DNA of 41,191 nucleotides from positions 1 to 41,191 of the forward strand of contig DAXB01000009.1 in NCBI GenBank assembly GCA_002506175.1. Direction: 5' to 3'. The translations under genes and the position numbers were made by a program. Shown here piece by piece: positions 8,175-15,634 of this stretch (position 1 is the first letter of the stretch; each line of letters begins with the position of its first letter). Source of the DNA: Methanomassiliicoccaceae archaeon UBA113. GTDB taxonomy: Archaea > Thermoplasmatota > Thermoplasmata > Methanomassiliicoccales > Methanomethylophilaceae. Below the pieces are notes generated by a model. It was not told where the DNA came from, ran no database searches, and saw only the letters and a list, made by a program, of their open reading frames with translations.

Positions 8175-8822
8175 TCAAAGGTTTCTGGTGGCCTCATACG
8201 GGGTCACATGCAGAGCCTTCTCAGCTTCTTCTTTTGTCAATCCAGCTCCGAGTGCCACTGTGAGCGCCTCGGCCTCGTCCATAAGGTTCTCCGGTGCATG
8301 GGTGTCCGAATTGATGACCATCCTGGCACCGACCTGCCTAGCTATGTTGACCACATGGCCGTTCGTGATGTTGTGCCCGGCCCTTCCTGTAACCTCCAGG
8401 ATGACATCATTGGCCTTTGCGATCTCGGCTTCCTCTAGCGTGATGAATCCAGGATGCGCCAGGACATCGATCTCGGTGCTCTCGACCGATGCACGGTTTG
8501 TACCCTGGATCACGGGCTCGGCCACGGTCTCGCCGTGGACGACCACCCACTGGGCCCCGAACTTCCTGGCCATCTTTGCGACCTTCTCGATCTGTCTGGG
8601 GGGAACGTGCGTGATCTCGACTCCCGGGATCACCCTGATGTAATCCTCGCACAGGTCGACCGCCTTCACCATATTGGTGACGACCCACTCGACATTGGTC
8701 ATGTCGACATGGTCTGTAATCGCGATGAGGTCATGTCCTTTCACCATGGCCCTGCGAACCAGCTCGGCAGGGATGAGCTCCCCGTCGCTGAATATCGAGT
8801 GGGTATGAAGATCTGCTCTCAT
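8175..8822 (-). CDS. PHP-domain phosphoesterase, candidate histidinol-phosphatase
   Basis: 215 residues with the full PHP metal-site pattern: DLHTHS at 4-9, ITDHVD near residue 40, GVEITHVP, VVVHGE, DVLAHPG, and NSDTHAP near the end. PHP enzymes hydrolyse phosphate esters at a trinuclear metal centre; some (HisJ/HisK type) dephosphorylate histidinol phosphate. The start codon overlaps the hisIE stop in an ATGA, so it is the last gene of the his operon. That placement is the main reason to propose the histidinol-phosphatase step. It is shorter than classic bacterial HisK (about 260-270 residues) and closer to YcdX-like proteins, so other substrates remain possible. Confidence 0.8.
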   Translation of the reverse strand: MRADLHTHSIFSDGELIPAELVRRAMVKGHDLIAITDHVDMTNVEWVVTNMVKAVDLCEDYIRVIPGVEITHVPPRQIEKVAKMARKFGAQWVVVHGETVAEPVIQGTNRASVESTEIDVLAHPGFITLEEAEIAKANDVILEVTGRAGHNITNGHVVNIARQVGARMVINSDTHAPENLMDEAEALTVALGAGLTKEEAEKALHVTPYEATRNL

Positions 8823-9421
8823 TCCGCTCTCTCCTTCAGTTTCTTGTAGACCTCTTCCATCGGAAGTCCGGTCTTCTCGATCGCGACCATCGTATGGTAG
8901 ATCATGTCGGCGAGCTCCCAGGCCATCTCGTCCTGGTCCTTGTCCTTGATCGCCAGAGCGAACTCCCCGGCCTCCTCTATGACCTTCTTGCACATGCGGG
9001 TCTCGTCGTTGAACAGCTTGCATGTGTAGCTCTCGTCGGAGGGGTTCTCGTGCCTATCCTTGATGACCCGTCTGAGATCGGGGATGATTGCCATGGTCTC
9101 GTCCGTCTCTCCGTAGATGACCTCGTCGAAACATGAGGGCCTGCCGAGGTGGCATGCAACTCCGGTCTGCTCCACCCTCGCGAGGATGACGTCCGCGTCA
9201 CAGTCGATCTGCAAAGATTTGACCTTCTGGACATGTCCGGACTCCTCGCCCTTCTTCCATAGCTTCTGCCTGCTCCTGGACCAGTAGTGCATGTATCCGG
9301 TCTCTTTGGTAAGCCTGAGGGATTCCTCATTGGCCCATGCGACCATGAGGACCTCGTTGGTAAGCCAGTCCTGTGCGACTACCGGGATCAGTCCCTTCTC
9401 GTCGAACTTGAGATCGGTCAT
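8819..9421 (-). CDS. hisIE: HisIE: phosphoribosyl-AMP cyclohydrolase / phosphoribosyl-ATP pyrophosphatase
   Basis: 200 residues with two fused domains performing steps 2 and 3 of histidine synthesis. The N-terminal HisI domain has the metal-binding DCDADVILARVEQTGVACH and the second cysteine pair region GRPSCF. The C-terminal HisE domain has EEAGEFALAIKD and ELADMIYHTMVA, matching the Glu/Asp-rich pyrophosphatase site. The start at 9421 overlaps the hisF stop by 4 nt (ATGA) and the stop overlaps the PHP start by 4 nt, indicating translational coupling. A longer reading frame upstream is only the opposite frame of hisF. HisI-HisE fusion is common in bacteria; archaea often keep the two genes separate. 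Confidence 0.93.
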   Translation of the reverse strand: MTDLKFDEKGLIPVVAQDWLTNEVLMVAWANEESLRLTKETGYMHYWSRSRQKLWKKGEESGHVQKVKSLQIDCDADVILARVEQTGVACHLGRPSCFDEVIYGETDETMAIIPDLRRVIKDRHENPSDESYTCKLFNDETRMCKKVIEEAGEFALAIKDKDQDEMAWELADMIYHTMVAIEKTGLPMEEVYKKLKERAE

Positions 9422-10170
9422 CTCACACAGACTCCGTTGTCCTTGAGGTACTGCTTGACCTCGCCGACGGTGCACTCCTTGTAGTGGAAGATGGACGCTG
9501 CGAGGGCCGCGGACACCTTCGTCTGCTGGAACACCTCGAGGATGTGCTCCTTCGAACCGCATCCTCCGGAAGCTATGACAGGTATGTTGACCGCATCTGC
9601 GATGTCCCTCGTGGGAATGAGATCGTATCCGGTCTTGACTCCGTCGGCCTCCATGGATGTGAACAGGATCTCTCCTGCTCCGAGGTCCTCGACCTTCTGT
9701 GCCCAGTCGACTACGTCCAGTCCTGTGAACTTGGTACCGCCGTGGGTGACGACCTCCCAGTGGTCTCCCTTCTTCTTTCCGTCGATGGCAATGACGATGC
9801 ACTGCTTTCCGAATGCATCGGCGCACTCTGTGATGATCTCGGGATTGAGCACCGCCGCGGAGTTGATTGATACTTTGTCAGCCCCGGCGTTCAGAGTGTT
9901 CCTGACATCTTGGACAGTCCTGATTCCTCCTCCGACGCAGAGAGGGACGTTGATGTTCTCTGCAGTCTTGGTGACGACATCGAGCATGGTCTGCCTCTCC
10001 TCAAGGGATGCGGAGATATCGAGGAAAGTGATTTCATCGGCACCCTGCTTCTCGTAATCCACTGCGAATGTGGGAGGGTCTCCGACCTCTTTGATTCCAA
10101 CGAAATTCACTCCTTTAACGACCTTTCCGCCCTTCATATCAAGGCACGGTATGATTCTCTTTGCAAGCAT
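9418..10170 (-). CDS. hisF: HisF: imidazole glycerol phosphate synthase cyclase subunit
   Basis: 250 residues, (beta/alpha)8 barrel that uses ammonia from HisH to close the imidazole ring and release AICAR. Catalytic aspartates are in RIIPCLDMKGG (Asp11) and VIAIDGKKKG (second half of the barrel). Phosphate-binding glycine loops are LCVGGGIRTVQD and VIASGGCGS. The length is typical. The ATG lies 3 nt after the hisB stop, and its stop overlaps the hisIE start. The glutaminase partner hisH is not in this window, so the his genes are split on the chromosome. Confidence 0.95.
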   Translation of the reverse strand: MLAKRIIPCLDMKGGKVVKGVNFVGIKEVGDPPTFAVDYEKQGADEITFLDISASLEERQTMLDVVTKTAENINVPLCVGGGIRTVQDVRNTLNAGADKVSINSAAVLNPEIITECADAFGKQCIVIAIDGKKKGDHWEVVTHGGTKFTGLDVVDWAQKVEDLGAGEILFTSMEADGVKTGYDLIPTRDIADAVNIPVIASGGCGSKEHILEVFQQTKVSAALAASIFHYKECTVGEVKQYLKDNGVCVR

Positions 10171-10173
10171 TGT

Positions 10174-10722
10174 TCATCCCTTCGTCTGCACAGCACCCTT
10201 TGTGCTGAGATCTTTTTCTCTGAGTTTGATGGCCTCTTCGAGTGCCTTTCCCATTGATTTGAAGCTGGCCTCTATGATGTGGTGCTCATCGAATCCGCGG
10301 ATGACGAGGATATGCAGCGTGATACCTGCTGTCATCGCGAAACTCCTGAAGAAGTGCACGTACAATGGATCGGGGCAGTCTGCCTCGCAGTACGGCCTGT
10401 CTACAAGATCGAGCGAAGTCATGACCATCGCATCGTCCATGACGACTGTCTTGGTGGCCATCCTTTCGATGGGCGCGTCTCCCAGAGCCTGCCTGAATGC
10501 CTTTCCCAGCGTTATAGCCACATCTTCGATGAGGTGGTGGTCGTTGTCCCCTGCCGCCGTGAGCTTGAGATCGAAGTTCGCATATCTGGCGAGTGTCTCA
10601 GTCATGTGCTTCAGGAACTGGAGATCGCAATCGACCTCATACTTTCCGCTGCCGTCCAGGTTCAATTCCACGGAGATCTGAGTCTCCCTGGTCTCGCGTT
10701 TGATTGTCGCTGCTCTGGTCAT
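10174..10722 (-). CDS. hisB: HisB: imidazoleglycerol-phosphate dehydratase
   Basis: 182 residues, a monofunctional IGP dehydratase with no fused phosphatase domain, for step 7 of histidine synthesis. The Mn-binding signatures are DNDHHLIEDVAI near residue 65 and the second-repeat DEHHIIEASFKSMGKALEEA near the C-terminus. The ATG at 10722 starts the conserved sequence. The longer open frame to 11004 has no family similarity and contains the promoter. A TATA box at 10749-10756 predicts a start of transcription within a few bases of the ATG. It is the first gene of hisB-hisF-hisIE-PHP. Confidence 0.93.
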   Translation of the reverse strand: MTRAATIKRETRETQISVELNLDGSGKYEVDCDLQFLKHMTETLARYANFDLKLTAAGDNDHHLIEDVAITLGKAFRQALGDAPIERMATKTVVMDDAMVMTSLDLVDRPYCEADCPDPLYVHFFRSFAMTAGITLHILVIRGFDEHHIIEASFKSMGKALEEAIKLREKDLSTKGAVQTKG

Positions 10723-10748
10723 AGATACCGTTTCTGGGTAGGGCATTC

Positions 10749-10756
10749 TTATATAA
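10749..10756 (-). promoter_or_regulatory. TATA box of the his operon
   Basis: TTATATAA (the same on both strands) centred about 30 nt upstream of the hisB ATG. With the usual archaeal spacing the transcript would start about 4 nt before the ATG, leaving no room for a Shine-Dalgarno leader. Confidence 0.6.
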
Positions 10757-11028
10757 TAAAAATACACGCGTTCAAAGTGAGTTCCCTGTTTGCCGATTCC
10801 CACATGATATGGCGATTGAATTTCAATATCATTCTGCTTGGCCAACAAATCGTTCAGCAATATGTCCAACTGTTCCAAAGATGCATAAAACCAAATGAAT
10901 CGATGTTTCGAGGAGCACAGAACAAAAAGAACACCCGATTGAATTCCCTCGAACCATACGATTGGCTTTTCACAGATAATATAAAGGCTAATTCGTTCCC
11001 GCACCCCGCGACAGAGGATACTGGAAAC
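10757..11028. other. Divergent intergenic region between hisB and the MFS transporter gene
   Basis: With the TATA box this gap is 306 bp, more A/T-rich than its flanks. Open frames cross it on both strands but show no family sequence and are best read as extensions of the two flanking genes. Near its right end TAATATAAA (10976-10984) is a TATA box for the transporter, and GAGGAT (11013-11018) is a plausible ribosome binding site about 10 nt before its ATG, so this gene probably has a short leader. I see no RNA gene or repeat in the remainder. Confidence 0.5.
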
Positions 11029-12405
11029 ATGACTCGCAAAGTTCTGTACCCGTTTTTCATAGTGATGGCATTAGGATTCTTCCTGGATGGTCTCGATGGA
11101 ACCATCGTCACCATAGCACTGCCAACCATAGGGTCTGCTTTCGGGATTGATGCTGCCACATCATCGTGGATTGTAACAATCTACTTCCTCTCGATGGCAG
11201 GACTCATCCTCATAATGGGAAGACTGGCGGGATGCGGACACTTGAAGTCCATGCTGATTATCGGTTTCGTCACATTCGCCATAGGATCGCTGTTTTGCGG
11301 GTTGTCATGGTCTCTGCCGATGATGCTCGTATTCAGAGTGGTGCAAGGAATAGGCGGAGCCATGCTCGCGGCCGGAGCTGCGCTTGCACCTCTGAGATAT
11401 CTCCCTCCAGGCAAACTATCCATGGGGCTCGCTGTGACCCTTCTGGGTTCTTCGCTGGGTGCGGCGTCCGGACCGGCGATCGGCGGAATAATAACAGACC
11501 TGATATCGTGGAATTGGATATTCTACATCAACGTCCCGATAGGGCTGATCGCCGCATATTACTCGTTCAAAGTGCTCCCCAAGGATATAGAGGCGGTGAA
11601 AGGAAGATTCGATATTTCCGGATCGGTGCTGCTGTTCGCGGCACTTATATGTGGCCTGTACACGGTGGAATCTCTGCCGTCACACGGACTGTCCTCGGTC
11701 ACAGCCGCGACGATCGCGGTGTTCATCTCCGCATTCATGCTTTTCGTTCTCATCGAACGCAGGAAGAACGACCCCGTCCTGGATCTGAGCTTGTTCAAGC
11801 TGTGGAAGTTTGACTGCGTCACACTTGCGTACATCATCGTCAATATGGTCTATGCCGGTGTTATCTACATTACACCGTTCTACCTCACCATAGTATCGGG
11901 GTATAGCACCCTGTGGAGTGGCATCATCATGCTGATTCCCGCGGTGGCGACCTGCATATTCTGCCTCCCTGTGAGCAGGTCCGCAGGAATTAGAGGAAAC
12001 AGGGTCTATGCCCTCATATCTATGTGCATGGTAGTGCTTTCATCCGCCGTCCTGTTCTTTGTGCAGCCCTACATATCGATCATCATGCTGATAATCGGAC
12101 TCGTCCTGCTCGGATTGATCTGGGGATTCGGCAGCGGATCCTTAAGCGCAAGGATGCTGGATGCTGCCCCGTCCGACCAGAAAGATAGAGCTTCATCCAT
12201 TTTCTCATTCTTAATCTACTTCGGATCCGCATTGGGAACTGCACTCTATTCGGGTCTGTTCTCTTTCGCCAGTTCCAGCGGCGGCATCCCGATATCCGAG
12301 ATCTTGGTTACGGATTTCCTCACAGGATTCCATGCTGTGATGGCGGTCGGAATTCTGCTGGGAGTGATCGCTCTGGTTGCATCATATATCGTGAAGGAAT
12401 ACTGA
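11029..12405 (+). CDS. MFS transporter, DHA2 (EmrB/QacA-like) drug:proton antiporter family
   Basis: 458 residues with about 14 membrane segments, typical of the 14-TMS DHA2 branch that exports drugs and toxic organic compounds. The N-terminal DGLDGTIVTIALP matches motif D1 and the loop GRLAGCGHLKS is a variant of motif A. The antiporter motif C is GSSLGAASGPAIGG near residue 145. The ATG at 11029 places the first membrane helix at residues 7-24; the open frame upstream to 10279 is antisense to hisB and not coding. It is monocistronic and convergent with the ChlD-like gene. The substrate cannot be predicted. Confidence 0.88.
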   Translation: MTRKVLYPFFIVMALGFFLDGLDGTIVTIALPTIGSAFGIDAATSSWIVTIYFLSMAGLILIMGRLAGCGHLKSMLIIGFVTFAIGSLFCGLSWSLPMMLVFRVVQGIGGAMLAAGAALAPLRYLPPGKLSMGLAVTLLGSSLGAASGPAIGGIITDLISWNWIFYINVPIGLIAAYYSFKVLPKDIEAVKGRFDISGSVLLFAALICGLYTVESLPSHGLSSVTAATIAVFISAFMLFVLIERRKNDPVLDLSLFKLWKFDCVTLAYIIVNMVYAGVIYITPFYLTIVSGYSTLWSGIIMLIPAVATCIFCLPVSRSAGIRGNRVYALISMCMVVLSSAVLFFVQPYISIIMLIIGLVLLGLIWGFGSGSLSARMLDAAPSDQKDRASSIFSFLIYFGSALGTALYSGLFSFASSSGGIPISEILVTDFLTGFHAVMAVGILLGVIALVASYIVKEY

Positions 12406-12469
12406 TGCAATACTGAAGGATTGGCGTAAAGACAGAACGTTACCTATCAAGCTTTGCAAAAGGAAACCA

Positions 12470-12480
12470 ACAAAAAAAGA
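12470..12480 (-). terminator. Oligo-T tract after the ChlD-like gene
   Basis: On the minus strand a run of seven T (TCTTTTTTTGTTGG) occurs about 65 nt after the stop. No strong hairpin precedes it. Archaeal RNA polymerase and FttA stop at U-rich sequence, so this is a candidate end for the chlI-chlD transcript. Confidence 0.35.
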
Positions 12481-12542
12481 CACCCATCGTCATTCGATCT
12501 TCCGAGAACACTCGTATGTACAATCACGTCCGCACTGGATGG

Positions 12543-14480
12543 TCAGCGCATAAATGTGGAAGATGAACACCTCTCGGAAGCCATCTCCCATATGTCACTC
12601 TGCCTGTCTGAAGACTTCAGGGCATCGAGCTTGTAGTACGGAGCCTTTAGGCTTTTAGCAAGACCCTCGGCCGGATACACATCGCGTTTCTTCGAAACGG
12701 TATCGACAACTATCCAACTGATGGAATCATGTGACACGGTCTTCGCAACCTCATGCGATTCCTCAATGGGGTCGGCTCCATCCACCAACGGCGTCGTTGC
12801 GAATCCGTCGGTCATTATGATGACATATACCTGCTCCCCGCTGTGCTTCCTGATGTAGTTCCGGGCATAGTCGTCTGTGAACATCAACGCCTCGCTGAGA
12901 GGGGTCTTTGAACCGACCTTTATGTCCTTCAAGGCCTTCCTTATCCCTCCGATGGAACGCGTGGGTGGCTGGACCATCCCGATGGACCTGTCGTTGAAGA
13001 CCGCCACCGCAACGGTATCCCTGCGGACGTAATGGTCCTTGAGCATCGATAGTATCGCAGCCTTCACGGCTGTGATGCGATTGCCGATGATGAGCGACCC
13101 GCTGTTATCAACGAGGAAGAAGAACATGCAAGAGGTGTGTTTCTCACGCACCTTCTCCATCAGATCGCGATTCTCTAGGATGAGACCGTCCCTTGGGTCC
13201 GCTTCATGCCTGGATCTCTGGAACGGGGCCGCGTTACGGATCGTGGCGTCTATCGCAATATCCGAGCCGCCCTTCTCCAAAGGCTTGGATGATGTGTACC
13301 TGCCGTTACGGCCGTTGGTCTTGATCATCTTCCTCTCCTGCTTCGCATCGGTCATGGCGAACTTCTTGCGGCTGTCCTCGATGAGGTCGATGGATTCGAA
13401 CAGCGCTCCGACCTTGGTCACGACCTCCTCTGATACTCCATCGTCATTGCCTGAACCGGCCGGAGCGGATTCCATCATTACGGGTGCAGATGGGTCTGAG
13501 GCTGCCTTCTCCTCAGCCCTCTCCTTCGCCACCTTGTCTAGCATCATCTTGTTCTGGTTGGTCCTGCGGAGGATGTCTATGAGGTATGGCGTGATCGTCA
13601 CTTTGATGGTGTCATCGAACTCGGGCTGATCCTTGAAATCACGGACCCTGCGGTGCTCCAGACATAGTGAGGCTGCCTTCACCAGATCATCCTTGGTGAC
13701 ATCCTTCCTGCCGTCCAGAGCGGTTATGGCTTTGCATACGCGGACCGTAGAAAGGACTCCGCGGAATCCCTCGACGTGAAGCTTGTCATTCAAATCCACC
13801 AGTATATCGAGAAGGCCCTCGTCCATCCTGACCTGCGGGAGCATCCGTCTGGCCTCCTCGACTCTTTTCAGCATGCTTCCGTCCGCATCCTCACCGTCAT
13901 AAAGCCCCTCCTGGAAGTCTAGGTTCGTACGGGTTACTTCTGCCCTGTATGCTGCATCCTTCGGTTCACATATGGTCACACCCATATCGAAAAGATCCGC
14001 TATTCCGGGGTTGAGAGCGGGCTCACGGCTGTTGACGGTTGCCACTATCGATACGGAGCAATCATATGAATCGGATAAACCATCGCGTTCTACCACGACC
14101 TTCCCAGTGGACACGGCGCTCATGAGGGAGTGCACGAACCTGCGATCGAACAGATTGACATCATCGATGACGACGGTTCCGCCATCGGCTTTGGACAGAA
14201 TACCTTTGGAGAGCCTGAGCTCTCCGGTGCGTATCGCATGCTCCAAATCCACTGTTCCGAAGATCTGCTCATCGCTGGCATTCATAGGTATGTTTACTGG
14301 CTCACGCTCGAACACACGGCCTGTCAAAGACCTGATGAGTGTGGTCTTCCCAACTCCCGACGGTCCTCTGATGACCAATCCTCTGATATCACGGTCGACA
14401 GCCATGCAGAGCAGAGCTGTCTTCGCATCCTCAAGTCCGAGGATGTGCTCGAAAGGGAGGCTCACATCCCGGACAGGCAT
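12543..14480 (-). CDS. ChlD/BchD-like AAA+ ATPase with C-terminal VWA domain
   Basis: 645 residues. The N-terminal AAA+ domain has Walker A GPSGVGKT at 39-46 and Walker B VVIDDVN. A charged, Ala/Ser/Pro-rich linker follows at about 330-430. The C-terminal von Willebrand A domain has a complete MIDAS: DNSGS, then a Thr in GSKTPLSEA, then MTDGFA. This is the architecture of the D subunit of magnesium and cobalt chelatases. It starts inside the last 19 nt of the ChlI-like gene, so the two are coupled. No large chelatase subunit (CobN/ChlH) is in the window. The metal is unknown; cobalt for corrinoids is plausible in a methylotrophic methanogen, but a generic AAA-VWA remodelling role is possible. 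Unlike bacterial ChlD, the P-loop is intact. Confidence 0.82.
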   Translation of the reverse strand: MPVRDVSLPFEHILGLEDAKTALLCMAVDRDIRGLVIRGPSGVGKTTLIRSLTGRVFEREPVNIPMNASDEQIFGTVDLEHAIRTGELRLSKGILSKADGGTVVIDDVNLFDRRFVHSLMSAVSTGKVVVERDGLSDSYDCSVSIVATVNSREPALNPGIADLFDMGVTICEPKDAAYRAEVTRTNLDFQEGLYDGEDADGSMLKRVEEARRMLPQVRMDEGLLDILVDLNDKLHVEGFRGVLSTVRVCKAITALDGRKDVTKDDLVKAASLCLEHRRVRDFKDQPEFDDTIKVTITPYLIDILRRTNQNKMMLDKVAKERAEEKAASDPSAPVMMESAPAGSGNDDGVSEEVVTKVGALFESIDLIEDSRKKFAMTDAKQERKMIKTNGRNGRYTSSKPLEKGGSDIAIDATIRNAAPFQRSRHEADPRDGLILENRDLMEKVREKHTSCMFFFLVDNSGSLIIGNRITAVKAAILSMLKDHYVRRDTVAVAVFNDRSIGMVQPPTRSIGGIRKALKDIKVGSKTPLSEALMFTDDYARNYIRKHSGEQVYVIIMTDGFATTPLVDGADPIEESHEVAKTVSHDSISWIVVDTVSKKRDVYPAEGLAKSLKAPYYKLDALKSSDRQSDIWEMASERCSSSTFMR

Positions 14481-15490
14481 GTCTGGATATCTCCCCTATC
14501 GATCTTAACCTCATCGAACGGCCCACTCTTGACACGGTGGCTGAGGACCATCATCGCAGTCTCTTCGATATCGGTCTTCATGATACGGCTGCGTCCCATG
14601 AATGCGGCGTTGGCTTTGGCGGCACGGATCATAGCGAGATCGGCCCTGTGACCCTCGATATTGAACTTCAGTGTTATGCGGGCGATGGCATCGATCGCAT
14701 CGTCTGTGATCTCGATCTTGTTAACCATCTCTCTGGCATCCGCGATCTTCTTGCGGAGCTCGTCGGTATCCTTCTGACATGCTGCGGTATATCCCTCTGG
14801 ATCCGCATCGAATGCTAGCCTGCGGAGGATGATCTCCTTCTTGATGTCTACATCCTGCTCGCTGGAGATGTCCACCGACATGCCGAACCTGTCCAAAAGC
14901 TGAGGCCTGATGTTTCCTTCCTCAGGATTCATCGTTCCCACAAGAACGAACTTAGAGGGATGCGAGAATGATATGCCCTCCCTCTCGATGTAGTTCCTAC
15001 CCATCGCTGCCGAATCCAGGAGGAGATCCACTATATGGTCGTCAAGGAGGTTCACCTCGTCGACATACAGGAGGTTGCAGTTGGCCTGAGCCAGTACCCC
15101 TCCTTCGAACTTCTTGTGCCCTGTACGGAGGACGTGCTCGATATCGAGGCTTCCGGATATCCTGTCCTCGGTCACGTTGAGAGGGAGCTCCACGACCTTC
15201 ATGCGTCTCTTGGCCGATTCGAGCTTCCCAGCTTCATATTTGGCACGGCACTCCTCACACATGTTTCTGGGGGATCTGGCATCGCAGTGGAACTGACATC
15301 CTACCGACGTATCCACCTCAGGGAGGATCTGGTTCAGTGACCTGACCGTTGTGGACTTGGCAGTTCCCTTCTCACCTCTGATCAGCACTCCGCCGATGTT
15401 AGGATCGATCATGTTCAGAATCAGGGCGCGTTTCATCTTTTCCTGGCCCACAACCTTCACGAATGGGAATAGGATCATTTCATCAGTCAT
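14462..15490 (-). CDS. ChlI/BchI-like AAA+ ATPase (chelatase motor subunit)
   Basis: 342 residues, the usual ChlI size. Walker A is GEKGTAKST at 39-47, Walker B is LLYVDEVNLLDDH, and the sensor-1 region is VLVGTMNPEEGNIRPQLLDRFG. The helical insert carries a Cys cluster (CQFHC...CEEC) that also occurs in BchI-type proteins. ChlI forms hexameric rings that drive metal insertion with ChlD. The ATG at 15490 is preferred over a TTG at 15511; the sequence GAGGCGA about 10 nt upstream is a good ribosome binding site. A TATA box at 15556-15563 predicts a leader of about 40 nt. It overlaps the ChlD-like gene by 19 nt. Confidence 0.87.
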   Translation of the reverse strand: MTDEMILFPFVKVVGQEKMKRALILNMIDPNIGGVLIRGEKGTAKSTTVRSLNQILPEVDTSVGCQFHCDARSPRNMCEECRAKYEAGKLESAKRRMKVVELPLNVTEDRISGSLDIEHVLRTGHKKFEGGVLAQANCNLLYVDEVNLLDDHIVDLLLDSAAMGRNYIEREGISFSHPSKFVLVGTMNPEEGNIRPQLLDRFGMSVDISSEQDVDIKKEIILRRLAFDADPEGYTAACQKDTDELRKKIADAREMVNKIEITDDAIDAIARITLKFNIEGHRADLAMIRAAKANAAFMGRSRIMKTDIEETAMMVLSHRVKSGPFDEVKIDRGDIQTCLSGM

Positions 15491-15555
15491 CACAAATCGC
15501 CTCGAATTCAAAGCCGATAACGGTCATTTTTCTCTGAAACGCATAATCGCTTAGA

Positions 15556-15563
15556 GATATAAA
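15556..15563 (-). promoter_or_regulatory. TATA box of the chlI-chlD-like operon
   Basis: TTTATATC on the minus strand, about 70 nt before the ATG at 15490. It implies a leader of about 40 nt carrying the GAGGCGA ribosome binding site, in contrast to the near-leaderless genes around it. Confidence 0.5.
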
Positions 15564-15597
15564 CTAGGTCACTCAAAAAAATGAGCTATGATAATAT

Positions 15598-15630
15598 AGA
15601 AAATGGAATGAAGGCGGAACATCCGCCTTC
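15598..15630 (-). terminator. Hairpin after lonB
   Basis: On the minus strand GAAGGCGG-ATGTT-CCGCCTTC begins 4 nt after the lonB stop. It is followed by ATTCCATTTTCTATATT, a moderately T-rich tail. The 8-bp stem is perfect. Confidence 0.6.
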
Positions 15631-15634
15631 GGTT

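Noticed and set aside
9422..9826. A 135-residue upstream extension of HisIE.
   Set aside because: It is an alternative frame of hisF, Arg/His-rich and without similarity; the ATG overlapping the hisF stop is the natural start.
10723..11004. A 94-residue N-terminal extension of HisB.
   Set aside because: It has no HisB family sequence and contains the TATA box that serves the ATG at 10722.
10279..11028. A 250-residue N-terminal extension of the MFS transporter.
   Set aside because: It is antisense to hisB and crosses a promoter region. The transporter begins normally at 11029 with a membrane helix right after the start.
12454..12636. A 60-residue plus-strand reading frame between the MFS and ChlD-like genes.
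   Set aside because: Its second half overlaps the ChlD-like gene and the sequence resembles no family.
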